From contig NC_091117.1 of the NCBI RefSeq assembly GCF_040183065.1, forward strand, positions 111,169,001-111,233,000: a stretch of 64,000 bases of DNA, read 5' to 3'. Positions 1 to 11,518 of this stretch are shown piece by piece. Both the position numbers and the translations under genes were made by a program. Source of the DNA: Periplaneta americana (lineage: Eukaryota > Arthropoda > Insecta > Blattodea > Blattidae). A model generated the notes under the pieces. That model was not told the origin of the DNA. It was given only the letters and a program-made list of their open reading frames with translations, and did not search any database. How positions within the stretch are numbered: position 1 is the first letter of the stretch; every line of letters begins with the position of its first letter.

Positions 1-1341
1 AAGGTTGGTAACGCTGAATGACACGTCCGGAGCATGTCCAGAGTCTAGGCTCTTTCCAGACTTCACAGCACACGGTTTAGCATTAGTGACGTATGCAAGC
101 ACTCCGCTTGGCGCATGCGCATATGCTTTCTCTATCAGCTGCAGCGAGCCTGATTTGAAGCAGTCTCCTCATTCAGTGAGTGTATAACTCATTGGTGAGT
201 AGCCATAATGTAGTTGTGCGCTGGTCCCGCGCCGAGGAGCTGGCGTCAATCCTTCCGTAACTAGAGAGCATAATACCGAAAACTAGAGATTTCATTTACT
301 TATACCAATGGAAACAGGAAAATGAAAATGCGCTTATTTCTTGAAAATCCCATGGGTATTCTAAGGCTCACAGATTACCCTTCAGCTTCGCCCCTGCTAA
401 TTACTTAAAGTAGCACGAACAAGTGTTACAAAATGAACCAAATTTACTCTTAGGTTTGCAGTTTATCAGACGTGATTGTTCATTACTTTCTTCTTTTTCT
501 CCTCAACTATATGGTTTAGGCAAAATATCTTTCCTAAGATCCTAATTTCCCTACTTGCTAGCATGGGAATATGTAGACAATGTTTGGGCAATAATTTTGA
601 CAAATCATACCAATTTTTTTAGAAAATTATTTTTTATCTGTTGTATTATACAATCACAATCAACAAAATTAAGTTACACACAACGATCTCCCAACAATGT
701 TTTTTTTTGTGCTGGTTACGTGGCATTTAGTCGCCAATTGCAAGAAGAAATGGCTTATTGCAAGTTTTGTTTGATGTCACAGTCTGTCACTTCATCTCTG
801 TCTGTGGTTCGTTTGTGACTTGTGAGGTGTGACATATAATGAAAAGAGGATAAGAAGAAACTGTTTGTTATGAAACTAGAAATAGCACATTTAACGAACA
901 TTTGTGATGAAGAAAATACAAGCAGTGTTCTATCATTTCCCCTTGTACAAGCTACTCAAGAGCCAGAAAAAAGTTACAAAGTACTGGTGCTTGAGACTCC
1001 TGGAAAGGAAAGGCCTTAAACATTACAGTCCGATGCAGATAATTTTGATAAGTCTGTTATTAGATGAATTGTTAAGAACTTATATATACCAGTAACACAA
1101 AAAAGTACCATTTTTTTTTTTTCCGAATTTTGCTGCCATTAGTAAAGGAAACCATTAACTTTCATGGACAAAGGAGAAATTGCATACAGTATTGAAAAAA
1201 AAATTGGTCTCAGGGTAAAAGTGCCAGATTAAAAGGTTTCTGATGGAAAGACATTAATTTACAGTACCATTTTAGGTATCTAAGGGAATTTAATACATGC
1301 ACAATGAAAAACGCGTGATAATTTATTTGGCTAAAATATGG
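1..1341. other. unassigned AT-rich DNA
   Basis: No gene, RNA or repeat was recognised here. Short open frames exist (for example 5-187 on the plus strand) but none shows a protein motif, and the segment has short T and A runs typical of intergenic insect DNA. Confidence 0.5.
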
Positions 1342-2325
1342 ATTTCATAGATTTCAAAAAGGCATACGACTCGGTTAAGAGAGAAGTTTATATAATATTC
1401 TTATTGAATTTGGTATTCCCAAGAAACTAGTTCTATTAATTAAAATGTGTCTCAGTGAAACTTGCAGCAGAGTCCATATAGGCCAATTACTATCTGATGC
1501 TTTTCCAATTCACTGTGGGCTAAAGCAAGGAGATGCACTATCACCTTTACTTTTTAACTTTGCTCTAGAATATGCCATTAGGAAAGTTCAGGATAACAGA
1601 CAGGGTTTGGAATTGAATGGGTTACATCAGCTTCTTGTCTTTGTGGATGACGTGAATATGTTAGGAGAAAATTAACAAACAATTAGGGAAAATACGGGAA
1701 TTTTACTTGAAGAAAGTAAAGTGATAGGTTTGGAAGTAAATCCCAAAAAGATAAAGTATATGATTATGTCTCGTGACCAGAATATGGTACGAAATGGAAA
1801 TATAAAAATTGGAGATTTATCCTTTGAAGAGGTGGAAAAATTCAAATACCTTGGAGCAACAGTAACAAATATAAATGACACTCGGGAGGAAATTAAACGC
1901 AGAATAAATTTGGGAAATGCCTATTATTATTATTCGACTGAGAAGCTTTTGTCATCTAGACTGCTGTCAAAAAATCTGAAAGTTAGAATTTATAAAACAG
2001 TTATATTACCGGTTGTTCTGTATGGTTGTGAAACTTGGACTCTCACTTATGAGAGGAACAGAGATTAAGGGTGTTTGAGAATAAGGTTCTTAGGAAAATA
2101 TTTGGAGCTAAGATGGATAATGTTACAGGAGAATGGAGAAAGTTACACAACGCAGAACTGCATGCATTGTATTCTTCACCTGACATAATTAGGAACATTA
2201 AATCTAGACGTTTGAGATGTGCAGGGCATGTAGAACATATGGGCGAATCCAGAAATGCATATAGAGTGTTAGTTGGGAGACCGGGGGCGGGGGAAGGACC
2301 TTTGGGGAGGCCGAGACGTAGATAG
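1342..2325 (+). pseudogene. RTE reverse transcriptase, C-terminal half, broken
   Basis: The translation gives the reverse transcriptase fingers and palm ([14 protein letters not shown] at about 1517-1560), the active-site box as FVDDVN (usual form YADD) near 1638-1656, the thumb, and the C-terminal segment with LRWAGHV-like (here LRCAGHV) and GRPRRR. It is dead: a frameshift near 1387, an in-frame TAA at 1673-1675, a frameshift near 2050-2070, and a stop at 2323-2325 where the family has a Trp. Endonuclease and N-terminus are absent. It would have copied element RNA at the nick site by target-primed reverse transcription. Confidence 0.85.
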
Positions 2326-2472
2326 GAGGTATTAAAATGGATTTGAGAGAGGTGGGATATGATGAGACAGAGACTGGATTAATCTTGCATAGGATAGGGT
2401 CTGATGGCAGGCTTATGTGAGGGTGACAATGAACCTGCGGGTTCCTTAAAAGTCATTTGTAAGTAAGTAAGT
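1342..2472 (+). mobile_element. RTE-type LINE, 5'-truncated copy 1
   Basis: This is the 3' part of a non-LTR retrotransposon. It starts inside the reverse transcriptase at the DFKKAYDSV motif and ends in a short (GTAA)n tail at about 2461-2472, the kind of microsatellite tail RTE elements carry. A second copy of the same family lies on the minus strand at 44972-46071 and begins at almost the same internal point. No clear target duplication was found around this copy. The clade (RTE) is inferred from the [14 protein letters not shown] motif and the 3' tail; the species link to cockroach is from memory. Confidence 0.85.
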
Positions 2473-3322
2473 GGAATCACTTTAAAAAAATGTTAACGAA
2501 GTGACAATACTCATGCCTATTTCAGCCGGCATTAAATACATTACTGGTCATAGAGGTTCTTCTGGCAGATTCTTGAGAGGTTATAATTGGTGTTTCATGG
2601 TGGTATTGCTTTGAGAAATTACTAAGTATGTGCAGATGAATTCTATTAATTCTGAACATTGGTTACACATAAAGTGTTGCCTAAACTACCTGCCAATAGT
2701 ATAATTGTTATGAATACTGCATTGTACCATTGTTTGCAATACAATAAGGCATCCACTAAGAATGCAAAGGAAGAGGACATGTTGTGGTAGGAATAGAAAT
2801 ATTCTCTGCAATGTTAGTCAAAGGAAGGAAGAACTATACGAAATTATTGAACAAAATAAAGCATTACAAAATGGTGTTAAAAGTAGAGAGATTGTTGAAA
2901 AACTGTGGTCCACAGTATTCAGATTCCCACTCTACATAATGTGATTTGAGTACCGGTACATAGAACTAGTATGGACGAAAATAAAATGTTTTAAGCAATA
3001 TTATTCATAATAAATCAACATTATACAGTGTATTTTAGAATCTTTGCATCACTATAAGTCTACAATGAGATAGATATGCGTGGGAAGAGCCGGTTTTTAA
3101 AATGGGGGAGGGGGGCGGCTTACGTTTCATTGTTATTTGTTTGCTTTTATGACATCATCTTGTTTTGAGCATAGCTTAATTTTGATATCTGTAGCTGAAT
3201 TTTGGGATATTTGTAACAGATTCGCTTATGTTGTGTTTGGCAATGCTAACAGATGTTAATTTCACGCCGTGTTTTCTGCATTAGGATACTTTAATATTTT
3301 TTCAATTGCATTTTGTATATAC

Positions 3323-3328
<6 letters not shown>
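2473..3328. other. unassigned DNA
   Basis: No recognised feature. A 60-residue plus-strand frame at 2762-2944 has mixed composition and no motif I know, so it is not called a gene. A G-rich stretch lies near 3105-3117. Confidence 0.45.

Positions 3329-3378
<50 letters not shown>
3329..3378. repeat. (TA)n microsatellite
   Basis: About 25 uninterrupted TA dinucleotides. The Tyr/Ile-rich frames read through it are an artefact of the repeat. Confidence 0.95.
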
Positions 3379-3380
<2 letters not shown>

Positions 3381-4664
3381 CTACATTTTTATAAATTTTT
3401 ATTTGGGCGGTGTGGATGGATTTCATATTTTGCCAAAACTGTTTTTATATTTTTCCACTATACTTACTATAACCAAGACAGAATTGAGGGCCTTAATTTT
3501 CCCACTAACATTCTGTTTTATTTTCAAAGAGAGAGCAACTGCATTATACAAAATAAGTAGAATAATGATAGCATTTTCTACCTTTGATATGCATGCATTC
3601 ACCATAACTAAATTGTAACAATGGGTAAAACAGCGCTCCTTACTGCTTGCCTGAACTCAATTGATTCTTCCAGACATAAAGGATGCACCATCAAAACAAA
3701 TAACCAGTATATTTTTCTAGCTATGTTTCTACCGTTTCAAAAACACTTTTAAAGCATTAAACATTTAAAGTGCATCGAAAGATGTAGCCTACAAGCCAAG
3801 TAAAGTTTCTACTGTATCATGAAAATATCTAACAATAAGGGGCATTTACTTATTATGGCCACAATACTTGTTTCATCTGTCTTTAATGAGATGTTCTTCC
3901 CATGCAGATTTTTGCATATACCCTCACGGATTGCAATGTTCAAAGACACTGAAGGTTATCTTGGTTAGTTTTACTTAAATAAGTTGCATTTTTGGATTCC
4001 CTCTTGTAACTGTTTCTTCATTGCCGAGTTGTATAGTATTATTTCTATTTTCAGGTTCTCTATTTAAGCAGTCGTCCTTTCCTTTGTTGTTGACTACTCG
4101 TAGTTTTTCATGTTTGTATTGTTGCCAAGAAAACATGGTATTAATGTGACATCTTGTTTAGCCATGATTTTGTAAACATTTATTTGCATGTTCACAATTT
4201 CTGATGTCCTTTTTAATGACTACTTCATCTGTATGCCCTTCTAAAATTGAATCATTAAGAGGAAAATGCTCTACAGCAAAAACAGTACACAGCATCTTGA
4301 GATCTGCTGTATTCCTCTCCTCAAATAACGAATTTTGGAAATTTGTATCTCTCTTATAGAAGATAGTTTTGGGATAAGTTACTAAAATAGGCTGACAGGG
4401 CCCTTTCGAGAGTCTCAACTGTCTTTCCAGTCACTCCTCAGGCAAAGGCAATGCAATCATAATTTGCAATATCATGCACATCAATGATTCTTGCTTCATT
4501 TGGGTCCAATAATGGTCTTTGTTGAAATAATAGAAAAATTAGCTTGATTCTGTGTCGTATTTCTTTTCACTTGTATTGTCTTTAGTGCAAGATCAGTGGC
4601 GGCTGATTGGCTGAGACAAGTGAGACTAGACCTCTGTCACTTGGGTTAATTGAACTCAAATTTT

Positions 4665-4667
<3 letters not shown>
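3379..4667. other. unassigned DNA
   Basis: No gene or repeat recognised. The minus-strand frame at 4158-4418 (86 codons) has no motif I can name and is left uncalled. Confidence 0.45.

Positions 4668-4725
<58 letters not shown>
4668..4725. repeat. (TA)n microsatellite
   Basis: About 28 TA dinucleotides with one break at the right end (ATAATATG). Confidence 0.95.
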
Positions 4726-4727
<2 letters not shown>

Positions 4728-5190
4728 GTAAGTTATTTGAATGAATCATACAGCTTTGTAGAATTATTTCAAACTCTGTGAAGTATACAGACCTGTTTTG
4801 CAGTAAAATTTGTTCCTGAGGCCTCAAATAGTCTGGCTTCTGCATTTAGTATGTTTTCACGGGCTTCGAGATTGCACTTGGAAAACTGTGACTGATGCAC
4901 ATTTCTTTTTCCATTCATAGACTATCTTTTGTCAATGCCAGTCTCAAGGGTGGAATGGGGTGAGATTAAGTTGGATAAGCACTGGTGGCTCGTCTTCCTA
5001 GAGAAGGCATAAATAACATGAACATTTTCGCTGTTCAGCAGCCATGAGACTACAGTTCTCTCTGCTTGTGTCAGTTCATGACTTATGCAAGGGTTTTGTA
5101 CTATTGTACTTTAAAACAAATACAATAGTGAGTGTGGTCCAGTGTTGTTTAGGGAAAGTGGAAACTGAAACAGGTGCGAGCAATAATGAT

Positions 5191-5382
5191 ATAATTAATT
5201 CATTGTTAGAGTACTGGCACCCTTTTTTGAGAAGAAATAATTTATGCAGAGTGTTTCAAAGAAAATGAACTGAAAGTAATCAAACTCTTAGGAAAGTTTA
5301 AATAATTAATTCATTGTTAGAGTACTGGCACCCTTTTTCGAGAAGAACTAATTTATGGAGAATGTTTCAAAGAAAATGAACC
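5191..5382. repeat. two-copy ~80-bp direct duplication
   Basis: An 80-bp unit starting ATAATTAATTCATTGTTAGA occurs at 5191-5270 and again at 5302-5381, with about five differences, 111 bp apart. The region between the copies is unique. It is a local duplication and no gene is implied. Confidence 0.9.
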
Positions 5383-5813
5383 TTTTAGTTAAGAACTGTG
5401 AGTGGTTGAATTGTACTGTAATTTTCCCCGGAAAATATATTAAATGCAATATTAGACCCTGTGAAATACCAGTATCTTATCTTGAATTGATACATGGTAC
5501 TAGCAGAAGAAGTCCAAGGAAACTTTTTGAGGACAGAAGAGAAAAATCTAAGAGACTGAAAGGGAGGCATTATTAGCAAGTATGAGTAGACACGAACTTA
5601 AGCTGGCCAGATCAATTTACAATTGGAAGAAGGAATTTAAATTAAGAGTAACATTTTTACATGGTTTTATCATTTTAAGTGCAAATATTGGTACAACTGT
5701 AGCAAATACAAAGGTATAAATGAAAATAATTAATAAAATTCGGTACTGGTATTAAGTTATATATGTTTTGAGACATAGAAATAAGGAAATGCACATTTTA
5801 ATAATCCTCAGTA
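5383..5813. other. unassigned DNA left of the satellite
   Basis: No feature recognised. The satellite begins immediately to the right with a degenerate first monomer. Confidence 0.4.
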
Positions 5814-6248
5814 CTAGGAGGAAATGGGAGGCACATATCATTCTCCATTGGTATTTATGACTGGAAATGGGAGAGACATATCACTCTCCACTGGTATTCA
5901 TGACTGGAAATGGGAGGCACATATCACTCTCCACTAGCATTTATGACTGGAAATGGGAGGCACATATCACTCTCCACTAGTATTTATGATTGGAAATGGG
6001 AGGTATATATCACTCTCCACTAGTATTTATGATTGGAAATGGGAGGCACATATCACTCTCCACTAGTATTTATGATTGGAAATGGGAGGCACATATCACT
6101 CTCCACTAGTATTTATGATTGGAAATGGGAGGCACATATCACTCTCCACTAGTATTTATGACTGGAACTGGGAATGGGAGGCACATATCACTCTCCACTA
6201 GTATTTATGATTGGAAATGGAAGGCACATATCACTCTCCACTAGTATT

Positions 6249-6498
6249 TGAGGAGCGTTTTTGCAAAAGTCGATAGATGCAGAAATCAAGATTTTACAGA
6301 AATTACACTAAGTGACAGGATCTATCGAGTTTTGAAAAAAAACCTGGAAGGTTTTGTAGTCTCTACATACGGTATGAATCAAGTTTTAATAAATCTGACT
6401 TCATAGATCGATTCCGGAGGTAGAAAACATACGATATCCATATGTAATTCACTTTCTAAAATTTCTGCATCTATCGACTTTTGCAAAAACACTCCTCA
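6249..6498. mobile_element. MITE copy 1, inside satellite
   Basis: A 250-bp non-coding element with ~35-bp terminal inverted repeats (TGAGGAGCGTTTTTGCAAAA... at the left; the right end is its reverse complement with one change). The satellite monomer resumes after it with TT repeated, so a 2-bp target duplication is the simplest reading. It has no ORF. Confidence 0.9.
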
Positions 6499-6856
6499 TT
6501 TATGATTGGAAATGGGAGGCACATATCACACTCCACTAGTATTTATGACTGGAACTGGAAATGGGAGGCACATATCACTCTCCACTAGTATTTATGATTG
6601 GAAATGGGAGGCACATATCACTCTCCACTAGTATTTATGATTGGAAATGGGAGGCACATATCACTCTCCACTAGGATTTATGATTGGAAATGGGAGGCAC
6701 ATATCACTCTCCACTAGTATTTATGATTGGAAATGGGAGGCACATATCACTCTCCACTAGTATTTATGACTGGAACTGGGAATGGGAGGCACATATCACT
6801 CTCCACTAGTATTTATGATTGGAAATGGGAGGCACATATCACTCTCCACTAGTATT

Positions 6857-7105
6857 TGAGGAGCGTTTTTGCAAAAGTCGATAGATGCAGAAATCAAGAT
6901 TTTACAGAAATTACACTAAGTGACAGGATCTATCGAGTTTTGAAAAAAACCTGGAAGGTTTTGTAGTCTCTACATACGGTATGAATCAAGTTTTAGTAAA
7001 TCTGATTTCATAGATCGATTCCGGAGGTAGAAAACATACGATATCCATATGTAATTCACTTTCTAAAATTTCTGCATCTATCGACTTTTGCAAAAACACT
7101 CCTCA
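6857..7105. mobile_element. MITE copy 2, inside satellite
   Basis: 249 bp, nearly identical to copy 1 and in the same position in the monomer. It differs from copy 1 mainly by one fewer A in an internal A run and a few point changes. Shared position plus high identity argue for amplification with the satellite, not independent insertion. Confidence 0.9.
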
Positions 7106-7420
7106 TTTATGATTGGAAATGGGAGGAACATATCACTCTCCACTAGTATTTATGACTGGAACTGGAAATGGGAGGCACATAACACTCTCCACTAGTCTTT
7201 ATGATTGGAAATGGGAGGCACATATCACTCTCCACTAGTATTTATGATTGGAAATGGGAGGCACATATCACTCTCCACTAGTATTTATGATTGGAAATGG
7301 GAGGCACATATCACTCTCCACTAGTATTTATGACTGGAACTGGAAATGGGAGGCACATATCACTCTCCACTAGTATTTATGATTGGAAATGGGAGGCACA
7401 TATCATTCTCCACTAGTATT

Positions 7421-7669
7421 TGAGGAGCGTTTTTGCAAAAGTCGATAGATGCGGAAATGAAGATTTTACAGAAATTACACTAAGCGACAGGATCTATCGA
7501 GTTTTGAAAAAAACCTGGAAGGTTTTGTAGTCTCTACATACGGTATGAATCAAGTTTTAATAAATCTGATTTCATAGATCGATTCCGGAGGTAGAAAACA
7601 TACGATATCCATATGTAATTCACTTTCTAAAATTTCTGCATCTATCGACTTTTGCAAAAACACTCCTCA
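7421..7669. mobile_element. MITE copy 3, inside satellite
   Basis: 249 bp, same ends and same insertion point as copies 1 and 2, with private changes (GCGGAAATGAAG near the left end, AAGCGACAG further in). Confidence 0.9.
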
Positions 7670-7772
7670 TTTATGATTGGAAATGGGAGGCACATATCAC
7701 TCTCCACTAGTATTTATGATTGGAAATGGGAGGCACATATCACTCTCCACTAGTATTTATGATTGGAAATGA

Positions 7773-8084
7773 GTATTAATCTGTCCTCATATTTTTAATG
7801 TACGTTACAACCATTCTTCTATTTTTACTTAGTGTATAAGATTTTATGAAAATGTGTTAGATGGGAGAGGTTATTTTGCCAAATTCACCTTCTAGGAAAG
7901 AATAGTTTAGCCTATCCAAGAGTAATCAGAGATTATCAATACTAAAAGAATGTTACCCAAGACTTCTGTATGGAATTTTATAAAAAATCTGCTTGGTAGG
8001 AGAAAAACTATTAATTTTGTCTAGCTAGATTTGCGTTTTGGACCACTGTACAGCATCGAAAGTTGAGACATAATAGCATGTCAT
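7773..8084. other. unassigned DNA
   Basis: Nothing recognised between the satellite edge and the transposase fragment to the right. Confidence 0.4.
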
Positions 8085-8510
8085 GCTGAGACTAGATCTC
8101 TCGTGATGGAGCAGATGCATTTGCCAAGTACCGATATATCCACCTTTTGGAAAATGTGTTGTTTCCTACTATTCAAGAATGTTAACCCCAAGGATCAAGA
8201 TTCAGCAGGTTCACATTTCGCAAGACATTGAAACATGGTTTCGGAGAAGGCCCAAGATCAAAATGATCCATTGGCCTTCCAGGTCATCAGATTTGAATGT
8301 CATTGAAAATGTGTGGGCGGAATCGAAAAAGAGAAGGTGCAAATTATTTAGACATCAGCTATCTCGGAATACAAACGAGCTCTGTGGTCAAGATCTTGAT
8401 ACCTGGAAAGACCTCACCTAGAATCAGTGCTATTTCCACAAGGTCGTAGATTCGATGACCAAAAAGATCATGGCTACAATAGAAGCAGATAGCATGTGGA
8501 CAAAATATTA
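8085..8510 (+). pseudogene. Tc1-like transposase, C-terminal fragment
   Basis: Read across frames this gives a segment like YIHLLENVLFPTIQ, then (8190-8350) the catalytic C-terminus IHWPSRSSDLNVIENVW, where the Glu after VI is the third catalytic residue, and a closing EADSMWTKY-like tail near 8490-8510. It parallels the more complete pseudogene at 16215-17208 segment by segment. The second catalytic Asp block is lost in a frameshift near 8180-8215, and the N-terminal DNA-binding half is absent. It once cut and joined transposon ends at TA. Confidence 0.8.
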
Positions 8511-8706
8511 GGTTCACATTTTTTTTTACATAATTGTGTTTATCTTTATTTTGTTTGAGAAAGACAAACTGTCTTCCTTGTTTTTAGACCAGGTCAAGCC
8601 TACCCATAGGAGTTGAACATTAATTATTCCACTTTCTGTTATACAAACTGAAACATGTCCCATGACACTGTAAAACTTCATTTTAAAGTTATTTAGGAAA
8701 TTAATT

Positions 8707-8800
8707 AAAAAACCTCGCAGGCTTGAGGCTCAAACAGACTTCATCCTACATGACAGGCAAATGGCCCTACCACCTGAGCTACTAAGACGAGACGAAAGAC
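8707..8800 (-). mobile_element. tRNA-derived SINE-like fragment
   Basis: On the minus strand it begins GTCTCGTCTTAGTAGCTCAG, holding a good RNA polymerase III A box (TAGCTCAGGTGGTAGGGC), and has a weak B box (GTTTGAGCC). Sequences at 9290-9365 (+) and 17640-17745 (-) share the GTCTYGTCTYAGTAGCTCA start, so this is a dispersed family. It does not fold as a proper tRNA. Confidence 0.55.
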
Positions 8801-9289
8801 CTCACTTCTTAGTGATGTGTTGACCTCCTCACTAACGTTATCGTGTCATTCATGCTACAGAAAAACCTCCAAGAGTCAGGCCATTACTTTTTTTTTTTTT
8901 TTCTGGCACTATACAATAATGGTATGTTGGGTGTTGATTTTCAACACCAAGTTTTCGTTTCCTTTTCTATTATAGCCTATAATGGATATGGTACAGTTCC
9001 CCAAGAAAAGAATGAGACAATTGAATATTCCTAAGTCTCAGATGTAAAACACTGCACATGATCGGAGACCAGAGCACTGATACACAAGATAACGAATATT
9101 CAGTTACTTAAATTCAGGCTATTTGGTTTGTTACTAGCATCGTTCCGAAATTCACTTCAAAAACTGCAAAACATATGGTAATATGATGTAAATAATAGAT
9201 AAATATATAGCCTACATAAATCGTTTAGTTAAATCTACATTGGACCTTCGTGACTAGATCGACACTCCATACAGAAAGGAAAGCTTTCG
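8801..9289. other. unassigned DNA
   Basis: No feature recognised. A T15-type run near 8889-8902 is the only simple repeat. Confidence 0.4.
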
Positions 9290-9365
9290 TGTCGTTTTAA
9301 TAGCTCAGATGCTAAGACTTCTGCATGTTGTGTATAAGAGAGTGGGTTCGATTTTCAATCTGTAC
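9290..9365 (+). mobile_element. tRNA-derived SINE-like fragment
   Basis: A-box-like AATAGCTCAGATGCTAAGAC and B-box-like GGGTTCGATTTTC stand about 45 bp apart, the spacing seen in tRNA-type promoters. It is related to the copies at 8707-8800 and 17640-17745. The cloverleaf is not maintained. Confidence 0.5.
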
Positions 9366-9531
9366 TAACGATTTTTTTGTCTAAATAACGTTGAAATAGA
9401 ATTTTACAAAGTCCCGAGATTAAATGTTAATGATCACAGATAATACAAAATTACAAATTATAATATTATAAACTTTAATCTAATGAATGCATTTACTCCA
9501 TTGATATATATAATTCACTGATATAAATGCA

Positions 9532-9534
<3 letters not shown>

Positions 9535-9581
<47 letters not shown>
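9535..9581. repeat. (TA)n microsatellite
   Basis: About 23 TA units following the word ATTCATATAT; the minus-strand frame through it is not a gene. Confidence 0.95.
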
Positions 9582-9584
<3 letters not shown>

Positions 9585-10296
9585 TTATTGAGCTTCCTCA
9601 AATTAGAGGCTGCCATTAGACAAAGCATACAAAACAATATAAGAACAAATAGATGATGAAAGATAACGGAGTAAGGAAAAAAGTAAACAAGTACACAAAC
9701 AAACAAACAATGGCAGTTTACAGAATAAAAAAAAGTTACAAGTAAAGAAGCAATGAAAGCTAATAAGAGAAAGAAAAAAGATAATAGTGCGTCAGTAAAT
9801 GCATGTATGTTAAAAACTAACAATTAGAATGAAATTAAAAAAATATTCCTAAGCTACACAGACGAACTTTTACAAAGGTTTAGAGTCCTTAGGCCTATGT
9901 CATTCGTTGAGTAATTATTACAATATTTTATTAGTAGCTTTCCCACATGTGTAAAAAATGCACTCGCACAAAACAATTTTTGTTAAAAGTGTGGCTTTGA
10001 ACTATTTCATTCTCACCCCTTCAGTTGATTTTAACTATTTTATCTACGTGTTTGCAATACTGTTTAATTTAATGTGCATTAAATTTTATTCAGGTTATGA
10101 ATGAATGAAAAAGCACTGTTGCAGTTATTGACTAATTAGATATAGTACTAATTATTAAATGCATCTGTTAAGTAACCAATTGCAATACCGGTATCTTTTG
10201 CAAAATCTTGAATGTTTAAGTTGTCAATATTTATGTACGGTACTATATATTATAAGGCGTTAAAAGGATTTGCAATATATTTGGGATCCTCTACTT
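9582..10296. other. unassigned DNA
   Basis: No feature recognised up to the left end of the hAT element. Confidence 0.4.
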
Positions 10297-11290
10297 CAGA
10301 GGTCGGCAACCTACGGCCCGCAGGCTGTATATGGCCCACGATGTACTTCTATCCGGCCACTGGCTAGAAATAAAATAATAGACTTAAAAAAATAACTTAC
10401 ATTTTCTTTCAACCTCGAAATAAATTATTATTTTGGGGAACTTAACAGCTTCTGCTACAATTGATTAGTAGGAGAGACACACTCCCTCTTTCTCACATAC
10501 TATATTAAAATTAACTCGACAAATAGCTCCTTAACTATCTCCTGTATTATACAGAGCTTTCATTTCAAAACTTCCCAGTTCTAAATAGCTATTTAAATGT
10601 AATTCAATTTAAATAAAAAAAAACACGTCAATTTAGATAGTGAGGAGGAAGTCTGAAACCAAATTGCAGTTTGGTTTCATCCCCACAACCCAGCCACCCC
10701 CACTTTGAAATTTCAAATGGCACCCCTATATTTTTATACTTGAATATGAAAGAGCATTCAATTGTTTATGCACCTCATTCATTTATTTCACATATTTTGT
10801 TTTATATCGTTGCCTGGCAACCTCGATTGTTGTTACTGTTGATTAGAGCTGAAGCTACAAATACCATTGAACATTTCTTTTAATAGTTGTGTTCGTGTTT
10901 TAAATTATTGTAAAATGATGTATACCTCTTCAAGAGAGAACAGTAATCATATTTATTTATGGAGCTGAAAACTGCTGTGCTCATAGAACGTCTAGAGCTT
11001 TCAACGAGAGGCATCCTCAGAAAAACATATCACCGATATGTCATAGATCTAATAAGGAAATTTGAAGAAACTGGTTCTGTGTGCAATAAAGCAAATGGCC
11101 AACCTAGAAAACTCGATGAAACTTTGCAGATTGAAATACTAGGTCATTTCATTCATGAATCCACCACCTCCATTCCAAAAATAGCTGCTGTAATAAACAT
11201 TTCGGTTGGTTCCATACATAAAGTGCTGAAACTGAACAAAATAATTGATTAAATGACGATCTTACTCGTGTTAAATGTGTAAGCATGTGC

Positions 11291-11334
11291 GGCTTACAGC
11301 TGTTTCGGTGCTTCTTCACACCATCCTCAGAGCC
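11291..11334 (-). ncRNA. hammerhead-ribozyme-like motif of Penelope
   Basis: On the minus strand: GGCT, then CTGAGGA (fits CUGANGA), a 4-bp GGTG/CACC hairpin, GAAA, the self-complementary CAGCTG, TA, and AGCC that pairs with the opening GGCT. This is the order of a hammerhead with a minimal stem III. One extra T stands at the base of stem II, so activity is uncertain. Hammerheads are known in Penelope-like elements. Confidence 0.5.
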
Positions 11335-11518
11335 TACTAGATCTCGGCGTCATCTCGAACTTCGCTGCCTGATGTGTGGTGCATTCGATTGTTGAAAAGT
11401 GTTCAAATGTGGTGTCAAATAGTGTGTGTGTTCTGAAATTGATCTGTATGTTGAGAATTTGATCAGGGTGTGTTTTAGCGTGTCTGTATATTTCATATTG
11501 TTCTAGTGTGTTGAGTTT

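Larger units (their letters stand above)
5814..7772. repeat. 43-bp satellite array with captured MITEs
   Basis: A head-to-tail array of a 43-bp monomer (TATTTATGATTGGAAATGGG then AGGCACATATCACTCTCCAC then TAG); the period was checked at 6675 to 6718. By arithmetic about 28 monomers remain once three ~249-bp inserts are subtracted. A 49-bp variant carrying an extra AACTGG-like hexamer recurs on both sides of the inserts. The inserts (6249-6498, 6857-7105, 7421-7669) all interrupt the monomer at the same base, and their starts are 608 and 564 bp apart, a difference of about one monomer. Insert plus neighbours was therefore amplified as one higher-order unit. The left edge is more diverged than the centre. 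Confidence 0.95.

Noticed and set aside
5-187. Open frame at the left edge
   Set aside because: Sixty codons, no motif and no splice context; could be the edge of something outside the window but cannot be supported.
3306-3618. Tyr/Ile-rich frames
   Set aside because: They arise from the (TA)n run and have no protein signal beyond it.
5814-7772. CRISPR-like array of regular repeats
   Set aside because: Monomers are head to tail with no spacers, and this is animal DNA; it is a satellite.
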